Source of the DNA: Lytechinus variegatus | Taxonomy: Eukaryota; Echinodermata; Echinoidea; Temnopleuroida; Toxopneustidae | Direction of reading: 5' to 3' | NCBI RefSeq assembly: GCF_018143015.1 | Contig: NC_054746.1 | Span: 34,132,830 to 34,196,829, forward strand | DNA length: 64,000 nt | Part shown: positions 13,301 to 26,792 of the stretch, one piece after another | Layout: every line of letters starts with the position of its first letter | How positions within the stretch are numbered: the stretch's first letter is position 1 | Position numbers and translations under genes: made by a program | Notes under the pieces: generated by a model | Database searches by the model: none | Told to the model about the DNA's origin: nothing | What the model saw: the letters and a program-made list of their open reading frames with translations, nothing else

Positions 13301-14040
13301 GATACATACCTATTTCATCTTATTTCCACTTGGCCTAAAAACCACTATGTCTATAATGGTTGTATGAACTGTTTATGAAAAAAAAATTAATCTGACGAAG
13401 TAAAAAATAATAGGAAGACAGAGGAAAGTAGACCAACTGGGCATACAGACTAAATGGGAATGAGACTAAGTGGGTATTGGACTAAACAGCAACTAGACCA
13501 CATTGACATTATAAAACCAAATGGATTTAATGTGGAGAAGGTTTACGGTTCACCATGTGTAATATGAAGAAGGGAAGGAAATAGAGGCTGAAAGATCGAA
13601 ATGGAAAGACGAGGATGAAAAGAGGAAATTAGAAGTATCATTTTCTTGAAAGTGAGTAAAGTCCTGAAAAGGACTGTAAACCAGATGAGATGAGCTGAAT
13701 GTGGCTTGAGTAGCGATGGTTTGAATAGTACCAGGATGAAGTGAAGAGAGGTTACTCAATGTTTCGGGCAGGTTGACTGTCCGTCTTCCGGAGTGAAGGA
13801 TGCGCAACGTGCGTGGGGTACTCTTTCGTCATTTCATCCTTTCTCGTCTTTCTATTTCAATCTTTCTGCCTGTATTTCCTTCCCTTCTTCATATTACACA
13901 TGATACACTGAAAACCTTCTTCTCGTTATAAACTCCACCATGCAAACCTACAAAGATCATCTCAAATGGATTTAGCTCTATGGTATCTGAGAAGTAGACC
14001 AACTGCTTGTAGACCTAGTTAATACAAATCGCTCTTCAGG

Positions 14041-14530
14041 AAAGGCTACTGAGAATGCAGAAGCTCAGGAGAATAAGACAGATGCAATCTTGTTACTGTC
14101 ATCTAGAATGTTGCAACTTCGGGCGATGGGTTCTTCAGGAAAGACTACAGAGAATGCTGGTGCTCAGATGAAGCCTGGTAAAGTCCATGTTATAGTCATC
14201 AATGATGGTGTTATCTCAGGATCTGGGTTCTTAAGGAAAGCCTAGAGAGCACCCTGAAGATCTGAAAAAACTTGCCATGATAAATGCTGTTGTCATCGAG
14301 AATGTTGCCTTCTCAGGCGCTGAGCTCTAAGAAATGCTAGAGAATGCTGAAGCTCAGAAGAAACAGTCAGGTATAATCTATGCCATAGTCATCAAGGATG
14401 TTGCTATATCAGGAGTTTGGGTTCTTCAGGAAAAGCTACAGAAAATGCTGAAGCTCATCAGAAGAAGCCAGGTATAATCTATGTCACTACCGCCAACTTC
14501 ACCAAGGATGTTGCTATCTCAGGAGCTGGG
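14041..14530. repeat. ~100-bp tandem repeat (about 5 units) overlapping the EXOC5 stop codon
   Basis: Five diverged units start near 14,041, 14,141, 14,236, 14,332 and 14,431. Shared phrases are 'gctacagagaatgctgaagc', 'ggtataatctatgtcatag' and 'gatgttgctatctcaggagc'. The last unit runs into the final EXOC5 exon and includes its stop codon (14,514-14,516), so on the minus strand the array appears to have grown from the end of the coding exon into the 3' UTR. A further diverged unit may lie near 12,950-13,010. Confidence 0.75.
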
Positions 14531-17500
14531 CAATCTTTGCTGTCTTGAAGTCAGATCTCAACTGGACAAAGGACATAACCACTGACTTGTCTAATCCAGC
14601 CTGGAAGAAAAGGAAGAGGTGCAGGTATAAAAGAGGATTACTTACTTTACAACTTTGTCAAACATATTAACATTTACAAAAAAGCAATAATCATTTACAT
14701 ATTCTAAACAGCAGTCAAACTGAGAGAATATCTATCCAATAATGTAGGTGGATCTATTGGAATGATAATCAGATTTATTCCTCCACATCCCCATATAAAA
14801 ACAACCCCTCTCCCTAGAGCACATATCAAAATAATAATTTAAAAAAAATTGTGAATTTGTCTCTTGTAAGATCTATAGACCACAGGGATATATTCAAACT
14901 TTAACTTTCATAATATCTCCATACATTTCTTACCAGCTGTTCTCCTGTGATGACTTGTCTAAGATTCTCTGGAGCTACAACTAACAGGTTACACAGGGCA
15001 TGGAGCATCTCAAACAGTGTGTTAACCACTGGAACCTTTGAGAGTAATGAAATTCAAGGTCACATTATAATCATCAAAATGAAAGCATGAGCGATTTAAA
15101 ATCATCTAAACAAAATTAAAGAGATCAGAAATAATGAAGAAGAAATCACGGATAGAAGAAATGGGGAAAGTGATAAAGTAAAATACCATTCAAAATCTTC
15201 AGACAAAATATGCAAAAAACAATCTCACTTAAAATCATAATAGGATGAAATATCATTCTCTTGTTCATACAACTGATTTTTATTTAATTCTCAGCCTATT
15301 TCTTATTTTCGGAATGTGTTACTCTTGGGAAAGGCAAGTTGTCTTTGCATATAATAATAACATTTACCTTGAAATTCTTGACTAGTCTTCTGTATTCATT
15401 GACATCACAGATTACTAACATTGCACCTGTATTAGAAGAAATCAAACAAATATAATTCAATAATAAAAGAGAAAGATAAAATAAGAATTATAGAACACTA
15501 CCAAACACAGAATTGGCTTTTGAAATGAAATCTGGAATTTTATGCAAAACCTTTAGTGATCTTTGAACAGATCTTAGAGCAGATTAAAGTGAATCATGCT
15601 CAATAAAAACACTTTAAATATGAAGAACAAAAAATATATTAAACATCAAGAAAACACCAAAGCAAACAAAGGTAAATATTATTGGATGTCACAAGCAAAC
15701 ATCCTTCCTTTAATAGTGATCATTGTTGACAACATACCCATTGAGTTATAGGAGAATTGTTGAAGATGATCATAGACAACTCTATGGAATCGTATACCAA
15801 GCTCTGCCAATGTTGAGTTGATGTTCTTGCCATCCATGCATCTCTTGATGGTTTCAACCTGCTTTTCCATGTAGGAAATCACTTTAGCACAAGCCTACAA
15901 GTATAACAATAACAACAATAAATATGAAATCTTTCATATCAATATCACTTCAAAGCTTCACAATGTGACCTTATTAGAATGTATGGAGAAGAATAAGTAT
16001 TCACTGTCCATCAATAACCTGTTTACATATCAGTGTGAAATATATCAGAGGTAACACACTTTTGGAAATTATAAACATAAACAATTTTCAAATAACTAGG
16101 CTTTGAACTGCTAAAATATAACTCAAAATTTTCCCAATAATCCAACAAAGAAAGACTGTATCAGTAAAAATTCCATCCAAATTGTGGCGAATACTTAATT
16201 TTAAAATAAACCCTCTTACACAAGTACAATTGCTGATTAACAACTGCACATATTAACCTTACCTCAAACATGTAGAAATGATTGTGAAACATATTTTGGC
16301 TTTTCATACAAAAGTGGTTCCTTAGCCAAGTATTTGTAAATACACAAACAGCTACTAGAATATGAAACTTCTTAGAGCTGATCTATGCATTTGGCCCTTA
16401 GACTCCACAATTTATTGTTGTTTATTGCCATAATATTAAATGCTGATTGATTGGAACAAACAAGATATGTTTGACTTACTGGAGAGAATGGTGTCATCAT
16501 TCCAGCCTCTGCTTCAGGTCTAAAGTCCGTCTTCTTCTGCTCAGTTGATAGCAGGTGCTTGAGCCATCCACAGATGGCATTTAATAACCTAAGAATTCAA
16601 AGACAACAAGAATGACAGCTCTGGAAAGTATATATCAAACATCAAGATTAAAATGCACACATTACTGCATGAAGATATGAATTCCAATAGGAATGACATA
16701 CTTGAGTAGTTAAAGGGTTAAGTAATGATTGCCACAGAGTACTGACCTGTCCACTCCTATTTCTAGCTTCCCTTCCATTTGTTCCATCAAAGCTTTCTTC
16801 TTTGCCACACACTCTGTATGCTGCTCAGTGGAACTGTAAAATAGAAAGAAAGTGTGACATCACATAACTATCTTACAACATGTTCTGTGTTAATTCTTGA
16901 GACAAAGCTGTCATTGTGGAATGATAATGGTAGTGATGATGACGATGATGATGCCGGCAGAGATGATGTATATAAGGACAAAATAGGAGGACGAGAAAGA
17001 GAAAAAGACGATAAGGATGGTGATAACGGTGCAACAAATTATGATGATGATGATGATTGTTACCAAATTCCTTTCATTAAATTCCTACAATTGACCAACT
17101 TTTTAATTTCATCATATTCATTAAAATACATAATCACCACTTCTTAGAATGAATTTACATTTTTATTTTAATCATTATAAATCAATATGCCACAAGTTGC
17201 AGGAAGTTTATATTAAAAAGCCCAAAGAACTCACCTAATGAGAGGTACCAAGATGTCACTGAACTGCTTCTCTAGAAGATGGAAGATGGCATTGGCCTGG
17301 CAGACAATCTCAAAGAAGTAGCTTGCAGGAGGGGCTCGAGGTTCACCCATTGGTATCCCTGTCAGACCCAGCTCCAGGGCATAGTCAATGTGCTCATTGC
17401 ACATGAAGTCAATCAGGATACAGAAAATATCATAGGCATTCTTGGCAAGGTTGGATTGGTTCGACAGCTGCAGAAAAGAAAATGCAATTGAGAAAATGAC

Positions 17501-20500
17501 TGCCATTATAGAGGATCCTATGGAAGTAAATGGTGATTTCACCCTCATAACAGACCAGAACGCTCCTAAACTTATCAATCTCAATCAGAGTCGATCAAAA
17601 AAAATTTCCAAGTGAAACAATGAGAACTGAAGTCTAGTAAGCAATGATTACCAGATTACCATTTCAGAATGTACCTCATGCAGAAATATCTTATCTTTAA
17701 TCAGAGACATGGTGACTAAAGAAAAAACGACGATATGGACAAATAGGCAAAATTTTAATAAAGATTCCAAAGAAAGATGGCCTCCCCCACTAAAAATTTA
17801 GTTCATAAAAACATTTCACAGAGAGTATTATTTACCAGTTGACATCTCGTAAAGCTCATTTTTGCTTCATAGAGGAGATTTAGAGCCAATTCTTGTGAGA
17901 GGAAAGTCTCTCCTTTGTAGTCTGCCACTGGAGCTGCTCCTACGATGTTTAGTGGAGCCTTGGTCCTGATCTTGTTCTGAAGGTCTTGAAATCTGAAGAA
18001 GTGCATAAGTAAATTAGTTCTTACTTACATCTGATTTTAAACAAATTTCAGGGTAAAATTATGGAAGTATTACATTTTTCCTTGTTTGGAAACAATAGGT
18101 AATCATGGCTACTATATCATTTTTATCTGTATCTATCTCCTTTTACAACTGAATATTAAACAGTAGATATGACGGCTTTCATATCAATTTATTACTCTGT
18201 TTAAAGCAACTTGTTTTTGTCTCCTGTGAATTTTACTATATGGACAAACACATAAACCACTGCTTGGAGTAGCAACAATAACCAAAAAGCCATAAAGATC
18301 CAACTCATCTGTCAGCTGGATGTGCTCCGCCTTTCTTAGGGCACCACACCCCTCATAATACATATCAAAGTCTTCTGTCATCTTCTATCTCAGGTGCTTG
18401 GTACCCCTCCCCTAATGCAGCACAAGCCCTGCATCAAACTCACCTGTCTACAGGCTGTGGACCCTTCTTTGTGTGACCAAGACCCTTATAATACATATCA
18501 AAGTGTTCTCTTGGGTGCTTGGTTACCCTTTCCACCTAATGTAGCACAAGCTCTGGATCAAACTCACCTGTCAACAGGCTGTGGACCCTTCTTGGTGTGA
18601 CCAAGCCCCTTATAATACATATCAAGATGATCTGCCATCTTTTCTCTAAGATGTTTAGTCTCAGCGACATTGTACTTGTTAAGGTATGCTCCAAAGATCT
18701 TCTTAGTCAGACGGCTGAGGAGGTGGGCATCGGATCCTAGCCGGTATTCAGCCAGGGCACTTGTTAGCCTATCTGTCCTGTAGAGAAAACATGAGGAGAA
18801 TCTTTACTTATGAAAGGTCTTCTCCACAAACAAATCTGAAAAAATGCATTACAAACTTGGCTCAGTTTGCTTGTTTTGGAGGTATGACATACATGACCGT
18901 GCAATGCATGGGAGGTAACAAGGACAGGAAGAGGGTAAGAGCTGATAAGCATACTCACATTCACAAGAGAAATTTCTTAATCCAGTGACCTACGACCTGC
19001 TTCAACAATCGTTCCTAGCTTATGATAGTCATGATGCTAGGATTAGTATTATGATAGGCCTGGGTTTAGGTCATGCACAGCTAGATGACAAGGACTACTG
19101 TCAGTGATTTCTCTAAATTCATTGTCGGCTCGAGATGAAAATGTTTCATGGGAACAATTTTTGCCACAGTAAGATTCGTGGAAGCCTTATGCAAGGTGTG
19201 CTTGTGATATTATATATTCAGAGAAGATTTTTTTAAATATTGAAATAGGCAATAATCATATAGATCACTAAGAATGGATTATATTCAATAATTCGCAAAA
19301 TGAAACAAGCAATCAAGTTAAAGTGATCATCTTCGGGATTGAGTCTGACATGAAAGGAAATAAAGTGAAAGGGTTTCAATAATACTTACCTCACATACAG
19401 ATGTTGCAGGTTTTTTAGATAGTGTTCTAAATCATTCTTGTCAGCTAGCTTGCCCTTCACATGTGTCTATAAGGATATAAGGACAATCAACCATTCTAAA
19501 ATATATCAAAAAAGGTATGTTATGACAGCATGAATCCTTTTTATCAACAAAATCTAAGATAAATTAAGACCTTCTCATATTTCTAATTTGTGAAGAAAAT
19601 CTTCTCTCTCTTAATACAATATTAAAGATATGTTTTAATTTAAAAAGAATTCTAATACAGTGCTTTTTACAATGAGAAAAAGTTCCCACTTTAAGATGTG
19701 ATAAAAATTATGCTCATTCCCGAACCCTCTGTCAAAGAAAGATTTATATCACAATCAATTATCAAACTCAGATGTTTACAAACAAGCAAAAACAGAAAAA
19801 ATTCTACTCCTGCTCAGATTACAATCATCAGCTTCTTACTTTCACACCCTTATGACATTCCATTCATCTTTTCACTCATTGAAGAGGGATCATATCTCAC
19901 CTGTAACTTATCTTCATAAAGGTTGACCACAAACCTCCCCATCACGCTCTCAGGACTACTGAATACATCATGAATTAAGGCATTAACCTGTGAAGAATTT
20001 TTTAAAAAAGGAAATATTATGTTATGTTAATCACTTTTTATTCAAATAGCAAGTACAACATGGATTGGGTATACTACATTTTTTTCCTCCCAAAGGACAT
20101 CACATTTTTTCTTAAATTTCTCAGCAATAATGCAATTTCTTTCAGAATCACTTCGCCCAATTTCTTTTCATTAATGCAAAACAGACGCTTGGGTGAATGT
20201 TTTATTGGAATTTGAATTCATTACCTCAACTGGCATTTATTTTTAAGTCCCAGTTCATGATATATAACCTGATAGTTTTAAAGCTATGATGGCATTTTAA
20301 AAACTTAACCTTGATTAGGATTTGGTGTTGATAACACAACCATCAGAAAGTCTCACTTCTGTTACGCAGGTAAGACACATGGTATGAAAGTTACTGAATA
20401 TCTTAAAGTTAAAATTACTCCACATGTAATGCACAATACCACAGTTCACTACAAGCTCCATGTTTTCTTTCAATCCAACACTAGAAAGAAAAATAACTAC

Positions 20501-23500
20501 TCTAAACTACAAACAGTAACACTTCATATTCTTAATTAAATTGTGAGAATTCTCACCTTCTTGCACAGTGGAAGCAGATCTTCACATACGTCTTGAAGAA
20601 TGAAACAATTCTAATATATTGAAACGACAAATTTAAATATAATTATTCTTTCTTAATGATTATCAAAAATTAAGAGAAGTAATAAATACATGTGAAATAA
20701 ATATATTTTCCAGACTAATTTTAAGAAATTGCCATTTGTTATTTACTTGAATATTCTGATGCAAAAAAGAATTCTAAATTATCTGTGGAAATAAATGGAA
20801 ATGGAAAATAAAATATGGAGATTTTTCTTTTCTTTGCAATGTGAAAATAAAGCTGAGTTATTTATTAGTTCAGCAATACAATACATAATAAACATAATAC
20901 AGTAACTCTCCTGGCAATAAATGATATTTACCATCTGACTTTCCTCAATGAAAGCATCCACACATCGATTGTAACCCTGCATTGAAAGAAAAATAAATCA
21001 GATGAAGGTATTGAGATGCATTAATGTAAATACAATAGCATGCACATTTGACAAAAGTCAAAATATCTTAATGCAACAAAATGAACTCTGCCCACATTAA
21101 AGAAAGGGCAACTCAAAATATAATTTCAACCTAAAATTTGACTTTAAATGGGGAAAAATACAATGTATGGAAAACGGACATTAAACTAATGGCTAAGGCA
21201 ATGGCTCAGGCTATATAGGTTGACTTTAAATAGACAGTGGTCTAAAAAGATGTGCTTTGGTTGAATTAACTATGATCTACCAGTCAACAGTCATATTAAC
21301 CTATTTCCTGCTGAATTCAACAATGATTTAAATCTTACCTTAAAATGAATGAGAATATTTGCTAATTCTTTCATTCTTTCAATGTCAGCTTCTTGGAAGT
21401 AATGTCTGAAATCTTGGATTAGATCCTCCTCTATCTGATTATATTTCTCTGTAGGAAAAAGACAGCAAATATTTTTAATTTTTTCTTTTATTGTTTTCAT
21501 TGAATTGCCATTGTATAATATAGAGTGTAATTAGATCATTCAATAGTTTTATTCAGAATCATGAATGGCACAACATACTGTATTTGAAATTATAATTTTC
21601 AGCATATTTAATTGTCTATTATTAATTATTCTAATCATTTCATGTGTGATTGCTCACATTCAGTATAAAGAATTTGACATGTCATCTATTTAGGTGAACA
21701 AAGGTTCCATAAATTTCCTGCCCCTACTCTACTCCAGTTTACTTCCTCTGCATTTCTATCAGGATTCCTCTCCACAAACTTTCAAAACTCATCTTAAAAC
21801 TTACTTCATATTGCCAATGAAATCATTTTAAGTGTGTAACTATAATTCAGAGTTTTCATAATCATATATCATATGTTAAGTTTCAAATAGTCTTGCTCTT
21901 ATCAATAATTTCATATATTATCCTTTAAACCAATTGGCTTTAGCTTCAGACGACCAGTGTATTTTTATTTTAAATCGAGTTGTAAATCTTTATTTATAAA
22001 GATGTAGATACACAGAAAACCTATGTTTATCTGGTAAATCAATCAATCACACTTCTGCCTTCTGTTGATATCAGATTAAACATTAGATTCAAACTGACTG
22101 AAAGTGACTATCCACACACAAAATAACAATTTTTCAAAGACTAGAACATTTTCTGAATTTCTTATATTTGCATATAAAGATGAAGTTGAAATATACTTCA
22201 AACATAGATATGGGTTTAAATTATGCTATTTAATTGATACAATTTAAATCAAATCATTTGAACTAGCAATAATTATTGTTAAACATCAGTAGATAGTTGT
22301 GCTCACATTTTGGCACTTCATAACTCAGTCATTTATAAATTTGCTTTACAAACAGCTTTATGAAAATTACCCAGGTCTATTGATACATAAAATACATAAA
22401 GGATATAACAATATGAATCTAATCTTCACTCACCTTGAATCTTTTTCTTTGGCTTATCAAATCTGGTGAAGAGAATGTACAAAATGAACAGAAAAATTTA
22501 AAAAAAAGTCCCCATATATTACCACTAGGTTCAATTTAAAACATAATTTGTAATAAACAAAAGAAAATAGTTCCTGTTGCATTTTGTTCTCACATTCTCA
22601 TTTTCGCCCCATCAAAAGTGATGCTTTGAATGTGCAACTGATTGTAGATTTATGTGTTAACAGGCCTTGAACTTACTGATCTTGTGGTAACTCTTGGGCA
22701 ATTAGTTGTAGCTTCTGTATAACATCAGCAGCTTCTTGGTACTAAAAAAAAGAGAAAAACACAGAAAATCCAAAAATAAATTGAGGACAGTGCTATCATG
22801 ACATCACATATTTAGCCTCAACAGAGAATTTTTTAAATAAATTGATCATCAATAAATATATGTTTGACATTTTAGCCCATTCAGGACAATGGACAATTTG
22901 AAGAGTTATTTGATCAACATTAACTCTTCAAATTGGCGACGGTATTTTTCTTTTTTTCTTGCTGAAGTTTATGTACCTGAAACGAATAGAAATTCATATG
23001 AAATATGAAGTTAGAAATTTGCAAGTTTGTATGGAGAAAGAGTTATAGAAAACGCTGTATTCTAATTTACCTTTTCTGGATCATTGAAGATATCAGCTGT
23101 TGGTCCAAAATCATCCATGAAATCTGCAAAGTATTGGATGAGTTTGAGTGCTTCCTCTGCCCTTGACCTGGGTGTGTTAACACCCTCTAACTGGTCTCCT
23201 AGATGAACAACTTTGGTTGCTACACTGTTGATACGCTCATCTAGCTCTTGAAAATGTAGAAAGGCTAGCTGTGTATGCCGAGAAAGAGATTTCACAAAGA
23301 GATGTATGGGCGTAGAGTATGAAAGAAGGACAAAAGACCATGATTTTACTATCAGAATATTGGAATGCCAGGTATTGAGAGGTATGGACAATCATAGAAA
23401 TGCTAATATCAAATGGAAGCAATGGCCTGATATTCAACCATAATGAAAAAAACACATTAATCTTTTTATCTTTTCTATCATTCCTCAATCAGTCAAAAAT

Positions 23501-24735
23501 GTCAAAAAATGTGTGTTTTTTCTTCATCTACAGTAATTTTTAAGGTTGTGACTTTTCCACTTGGACCCAAGGTTAGGCTGGGATACTGGGCATTATACCA
23601 TTTATGACCCTACCTCAAAATCACATAATTCAACAGCAGATTTCTAGTCAAATACATGTCCTAACCTCATTTCTAAAAATCACGTAAGGTGATATATAAT
23701 AGACCCAATAACATTGTTGAATATAGTGATTATATTGCTATATCATGATATAGCAATATAATCACTACACTGTGCAACCTCTCCTACCATCTCCACTTAC
23801 TTACCTTATTATGATCCTGAAGCTGTGAGATACGTTTAGCATGCTGCTTCATCTCAGTCTTCATACCATGTTCTAGCTTTGTGATCTTCTCCTCTACCCT
23901 GGCAGAGCTTAGCTTCAGCTCCTCAATGGTACACACAAATGCATTGAGCATCTTCTTAGGATCAAAGCTGCCTGGACCATCCCTGGTGTCCCCACCTAAA
24001 ACACGCCAGGCAAGCTGCTCCACGTGCTGCTCAGGGTCAAAATCAGACTTCTGTATTATGAAGAACAGAATTTAAAAGACCTTAAAGAGAGTGTGGTGTT
24101 ATCATGTATGTATTTTTAATGATACATGTATGGGAAATACATACAAAAGGGAAGTTTGAAGAAAAAAGTGAAAAATAAACTAGATTCGCTGTATGCTGTC
24201 CATGAGAGCACAAAGTTGGAAGAGCAGCTCAAGCAATTTTTGTTTGACCTACATTTTTAAAAGTCTGCAATTGTGATTTCAACAGCATGTAAAACTATAT
24301 TGGTAGGTTTGATTTTAAAACCAAGACAAACTGCCTATAACTAAACACTTGAATTGACCATTAACAAAAATCAGTCAAAAGAGCTGTGAGAAATAACATT
24401 ACGAAAATACCACTAATATCTATTGGAGACTGGGGATGATTTCTGAAAAAAATGTTTTACTTCAGTTTGTTACTTCAATAACATGGTTAGTAAAAAGATA
24501 TAGAGGAAATAAATCCATTTTGAAACAATTCCTACATGTAGAAATCCTAAATGATCTTGGAATTACTTTAGATCCGGGGTGAAGAGGAATAACAAAAAAA
24601 AAACAGAAGGGAATTGACACTGTCATGATCCAGATTTGCAGCAAAACTTACCACAAAAGAAGTGAGGTCGGTCATATTTCCCAAGCCTCCCATAACTTTG
24701 TAACTTTTTACACTGTTAATCCTTGACTGAGCCAT
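14514..24735 (-). CDS. EXOC5: Exocyst complex component 5 / Sec10 (19 coding exons, 731 aa)
   Basis: Coding exons, 5' to 3': 24,652-24,735; 23,805-24,050; 23,071-23,268; 22,677-22,741; 22,434-22,462; 21,339-21,448; 20,932-20,976; 20,557-20,610; 19,901-19,987; 19,390-19,466; 18,568-18,777; 17,836-17,992; 17,235-17,467; 16,747-16,833; 16,480-16,588; 15,738-15,894; 15,368-15,426; 14,934-15,035; 14,514-14,600. All borders are GT-AG and all phases agree. Matches to human EXOC5 run throughout: FDPKKML (residues ~55), HFQELDERINSVATKVVHLG (~115-134), GETFLSQEL (~430), EHIDYALELGLTGIP (~480), DGKNINSTLAELGIRFHR (~620) and LHALCNLLVVAPENL (~682). The N-terminal ~180 residues are coiled coil, the rest helical bundles of the exocyst (CATCHR) fold. 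Sec10 is a core exocyst subunit that tethers secretory vesicles to the plasma membrane and is needed for ciliogenesis. Human EXOC5 has 708 aa; the extra length is at the N-terminus. An in-frame ATG at 24,750 is an alternative start. Confidence 0.95.
16930..17070. repeat. GAT-type microsatellite in an EXOC5 intron
   Basis: Interrupted GAT/GAC trinucleotide runs lie between EXOC5 exons 13 and 14. They open a spurious Asp-rich frame. No other signal. Confidence 0.8.
18297..18516 (-). pseudogene. Two partial tandem copies of the 3' half of EXOC5 exon 11
   Basis: Downstream (on the gene's strand) of the real exon 11 donor at 18,567, intron 11 holds two diverged copies of the exon end plus flanking intron, in units of about 100-120 bp. 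The nearer copy (about 18,395-18,516) encodes HFDMYYKGLGHTKKGPQPVD with an intact GTGAGT donor. The farther one (about 18,297-18,394) encodes DFDMYYEGCGALRKAEHIQ, and its donor GT is changed to AT. The real exon reads HLDMYYKGLGHTKKGPQPVD. Neither copy has the first two thirds of the exon or a convincing acceptor, so they are most likely dead exon fragments. Confidence 0.75.
22894..22935. repeat. 15-bp-arm hairpin in an EXOC5 intron
   Basis: CAATTTGAAGAGTTA at 22,894-22,908 is exactly reverse-complemented at 22,921-22,935, with a 12-base loop. It may be a decayed inverted-repeat element; no function is implied. Confidence 0.6.
23724..23767. repeat. 44-bp perfect palindrome without spacer in EXOC5 intron
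   Basis: The 22-base arm TAGTGATTATATTGCTATATCA is written here only as positions 23,724-23,745; its exact complement follows directly at 23,746-23,767. The centre is ATCATGAT, and the first mismatch is the next outer base. It lies between EXOC5 exons 2 and 3, just before exon 2's donor in genome order. Such spacerless AT-rich palindromes can extrude as cruciforms and are unstable. Confidence 0.9.
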
Positions 24736-25023
24736 GTCAAAATGAAGCATGTAATGTACTGGATTGATACCGATAGAATGTATTCACCAAGAAATATCGT
24801 AAGACTCAAGAGTCGCCAACAAGATCTGAATATTGAAACTTGTCCCTGAATACTTTGTGGACTGGCAAGCAGCAATGATAAACCTCAAAATATGTTGGTT
24901 TGGTCCGCATATAAAATACTGACGCATATGCTCGCAGTTGTCTCATCTTTTGTGTGCTTTGTATATTGCACCATTCCCCCCCCCACCCTCACCCTTTATC
25001 TTAATCTCTCTTTTTCTTTAGGA

Positions 25024-25102
25024 ATGTCTCCCTGTCTTTCTCTCTCTCTCTCTTCTTCTCTGTCTCTCTTTGTCTCTTTTTTTCACTCTCTTCCTCTCAG
25101 AA
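25024..25102. repeat. CT-rich microsatellite
   Basis: Interrupted (TC)n and TCTTTTTC-type pyrimidine runs. No coding meaning. Confidence 0.85.
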
Positions 25103-26673
25103 CATCCTGTATGAGCGAGTGATCACCACGGACTTTGCATTGATCATGAGTAAGATGAGTGTTGACCTTGGGCCTGGATGTCAGTCACTAAACATGCAAG
25201 ACAGTGTCATGACTAATCTCTCGTTGAACTTGATCTTTTAAAGGTGAATTCCAACCTGATACAAATTGGTCAGTAATAAAAGTGGATGAATAAAATGACA
25301 AAAACAACATAATTATATCAGGGGAATGACGGTTGCAAAAAATCCTCAAACGCTTCTTACTTTTTTTTTTTACACATGTCAAGTAATATTCTTCCATAAA
25401 TTGCTGTATAAATAATATGGTTCATCTCCATTATTACCCCCAGGTTTGGGGAATTCAATTCCTAATCCTCATTCTATTGGGTACATGTATCAAACTTCCC
25501 ATCCAATTAAGAATGAAGCAGAGTACAGCTGCAGCTCTATCTTTTCAATCAACCGACTATTATAACTTGACTGTATGTACAAAACAATTTGTGCATCTGT
25601 TATTGTTCTGACATTGAATTACATTCATGACTTTTGAAAATGTAACTCCATATCAGATCCTTGTCATCCCTGAATGAATAAATAAGTCAAGTCAGAAGTT
25701 GATCAGTCAAATAGTTCTAGTGTTCAGAAGAACTAAAATCGGAAAGACAGAAAGGACAGTATGAAAAACACATGCAAAGCATCCTATAACCAGCTATTTT
25801 GGTAGACATACAAGTAATAATAATTACCGGTATACACATCCTTAAAATCAGTTTTATTCACACATATCCATGATATACGACATGCATAACAAATGTGTAA
25901 TATAAATTTGTTTAAACCCAAACAATCTCTTTAACTTGATAATGGCTCATGGACAGAGCGTGCACAGCTCTGAGAACTATCAGGTGAAACTTTGAAAATC
26001 ACTTTCACCCACCCCCACATGTGTGAACAGCACCCCCAGAAGCACAGGAAAGTGTATGGGGAAGGGGTGGGCAACCACAGGAAGGGGAAGTTCAAAAGAG
26101 GAGCTAGAACAGCAGGAGTTCATCATCATTCTAGAAGGCTTGAATCACAGGAGTCATTTTAAACCTTGATCAAATTTATTATCAATCACTCACTGTTCCA
26201 GGAAAGATGTAACCTGGTGAGCTTATGCTGAGCAGCGCCAACAGTATTTTTATTCATTTATTACAATGTACACCTGAGCCTAGGGTAAGACATTTGTGAA
26301 AATATTGTATTGAAATTTTTATTTATAAATCTTTTATGTGTGGGTATATACTTTGATGCCTTCTTTGTTAAACGTTTTTGACATTGGTGCCCCAAAATGT
26401 AAAGTTGAAGGTCTGTACCAATTTCAATCAATTTTGTATGATCTTCATGTACTGGATCAGTTTGCAATATTTCATATTCAAATTTTGTATTATTAAAATC
26501 TGTATTTTAACCAGGGGCTTTAACTGTTTTCTCAATGAATGATGAAAATAAAATTGTGCTTTTATTATGAAAATCATACAGGCATGACATGAGATGATTT
26601 TTGGTCATAAAAATATTTTTAGGATGTAATGTATTTTATGCGAGTACTGTAAAATTTGACACAAGCTGAATGG

Positions 26674-26792
26674 CTTAAGCCCCTTCCTGAATTGGTGGTA
26701 TGACTGCTTACAACCGTTGCGATTGTGTGCAACATATATTTTGACCAAATGACTGCAAACGATCGCAAGAGCGATTGTGAAAGCCCCTTTAA
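26674..26792. mobile_element. Short inverted-repeat element, family E copy 1
   Basis: The ends are CTTAAGCCCCTT and GCCCCTTTAAG-like. The core carries repeated CGATTGTG / TTGCGATTG words. The reverse complement matches the copy at 33,836-33,957 along nearly its whole length, for example 'ggggctttcacaat' and 'catttggtca'. Non-coding, MITE-like. Confidence 0.75.

Larger units (their letters stand above)
8745..14040. other. Gene-free interval between GLRX5 and EXOC5 3' ends
   Basis: Beyond the GLRX5 3' UTR I see no gene. The interval is AT-rich with poly-C or poly-G runs (about 9,170 and 10,936), recurring TACATGTACATG-like words, and two compact inverted-repeat elements at 12,640 and 13,154. 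An open frame on the minus strand at 13,550-13,807 has no flanking splice signals in phase and no recognised family. Confidence 0.6.

Noticed and set aside
17653-17717. Possible extra EXOC5 exon between exons 12 and 13 (acceptor CTTTAG, donor GTACAT)
   Set aside because: In the phase set by exon 12 it meets a stop within five codons, and exons 12 and 13 join as in the family without it.
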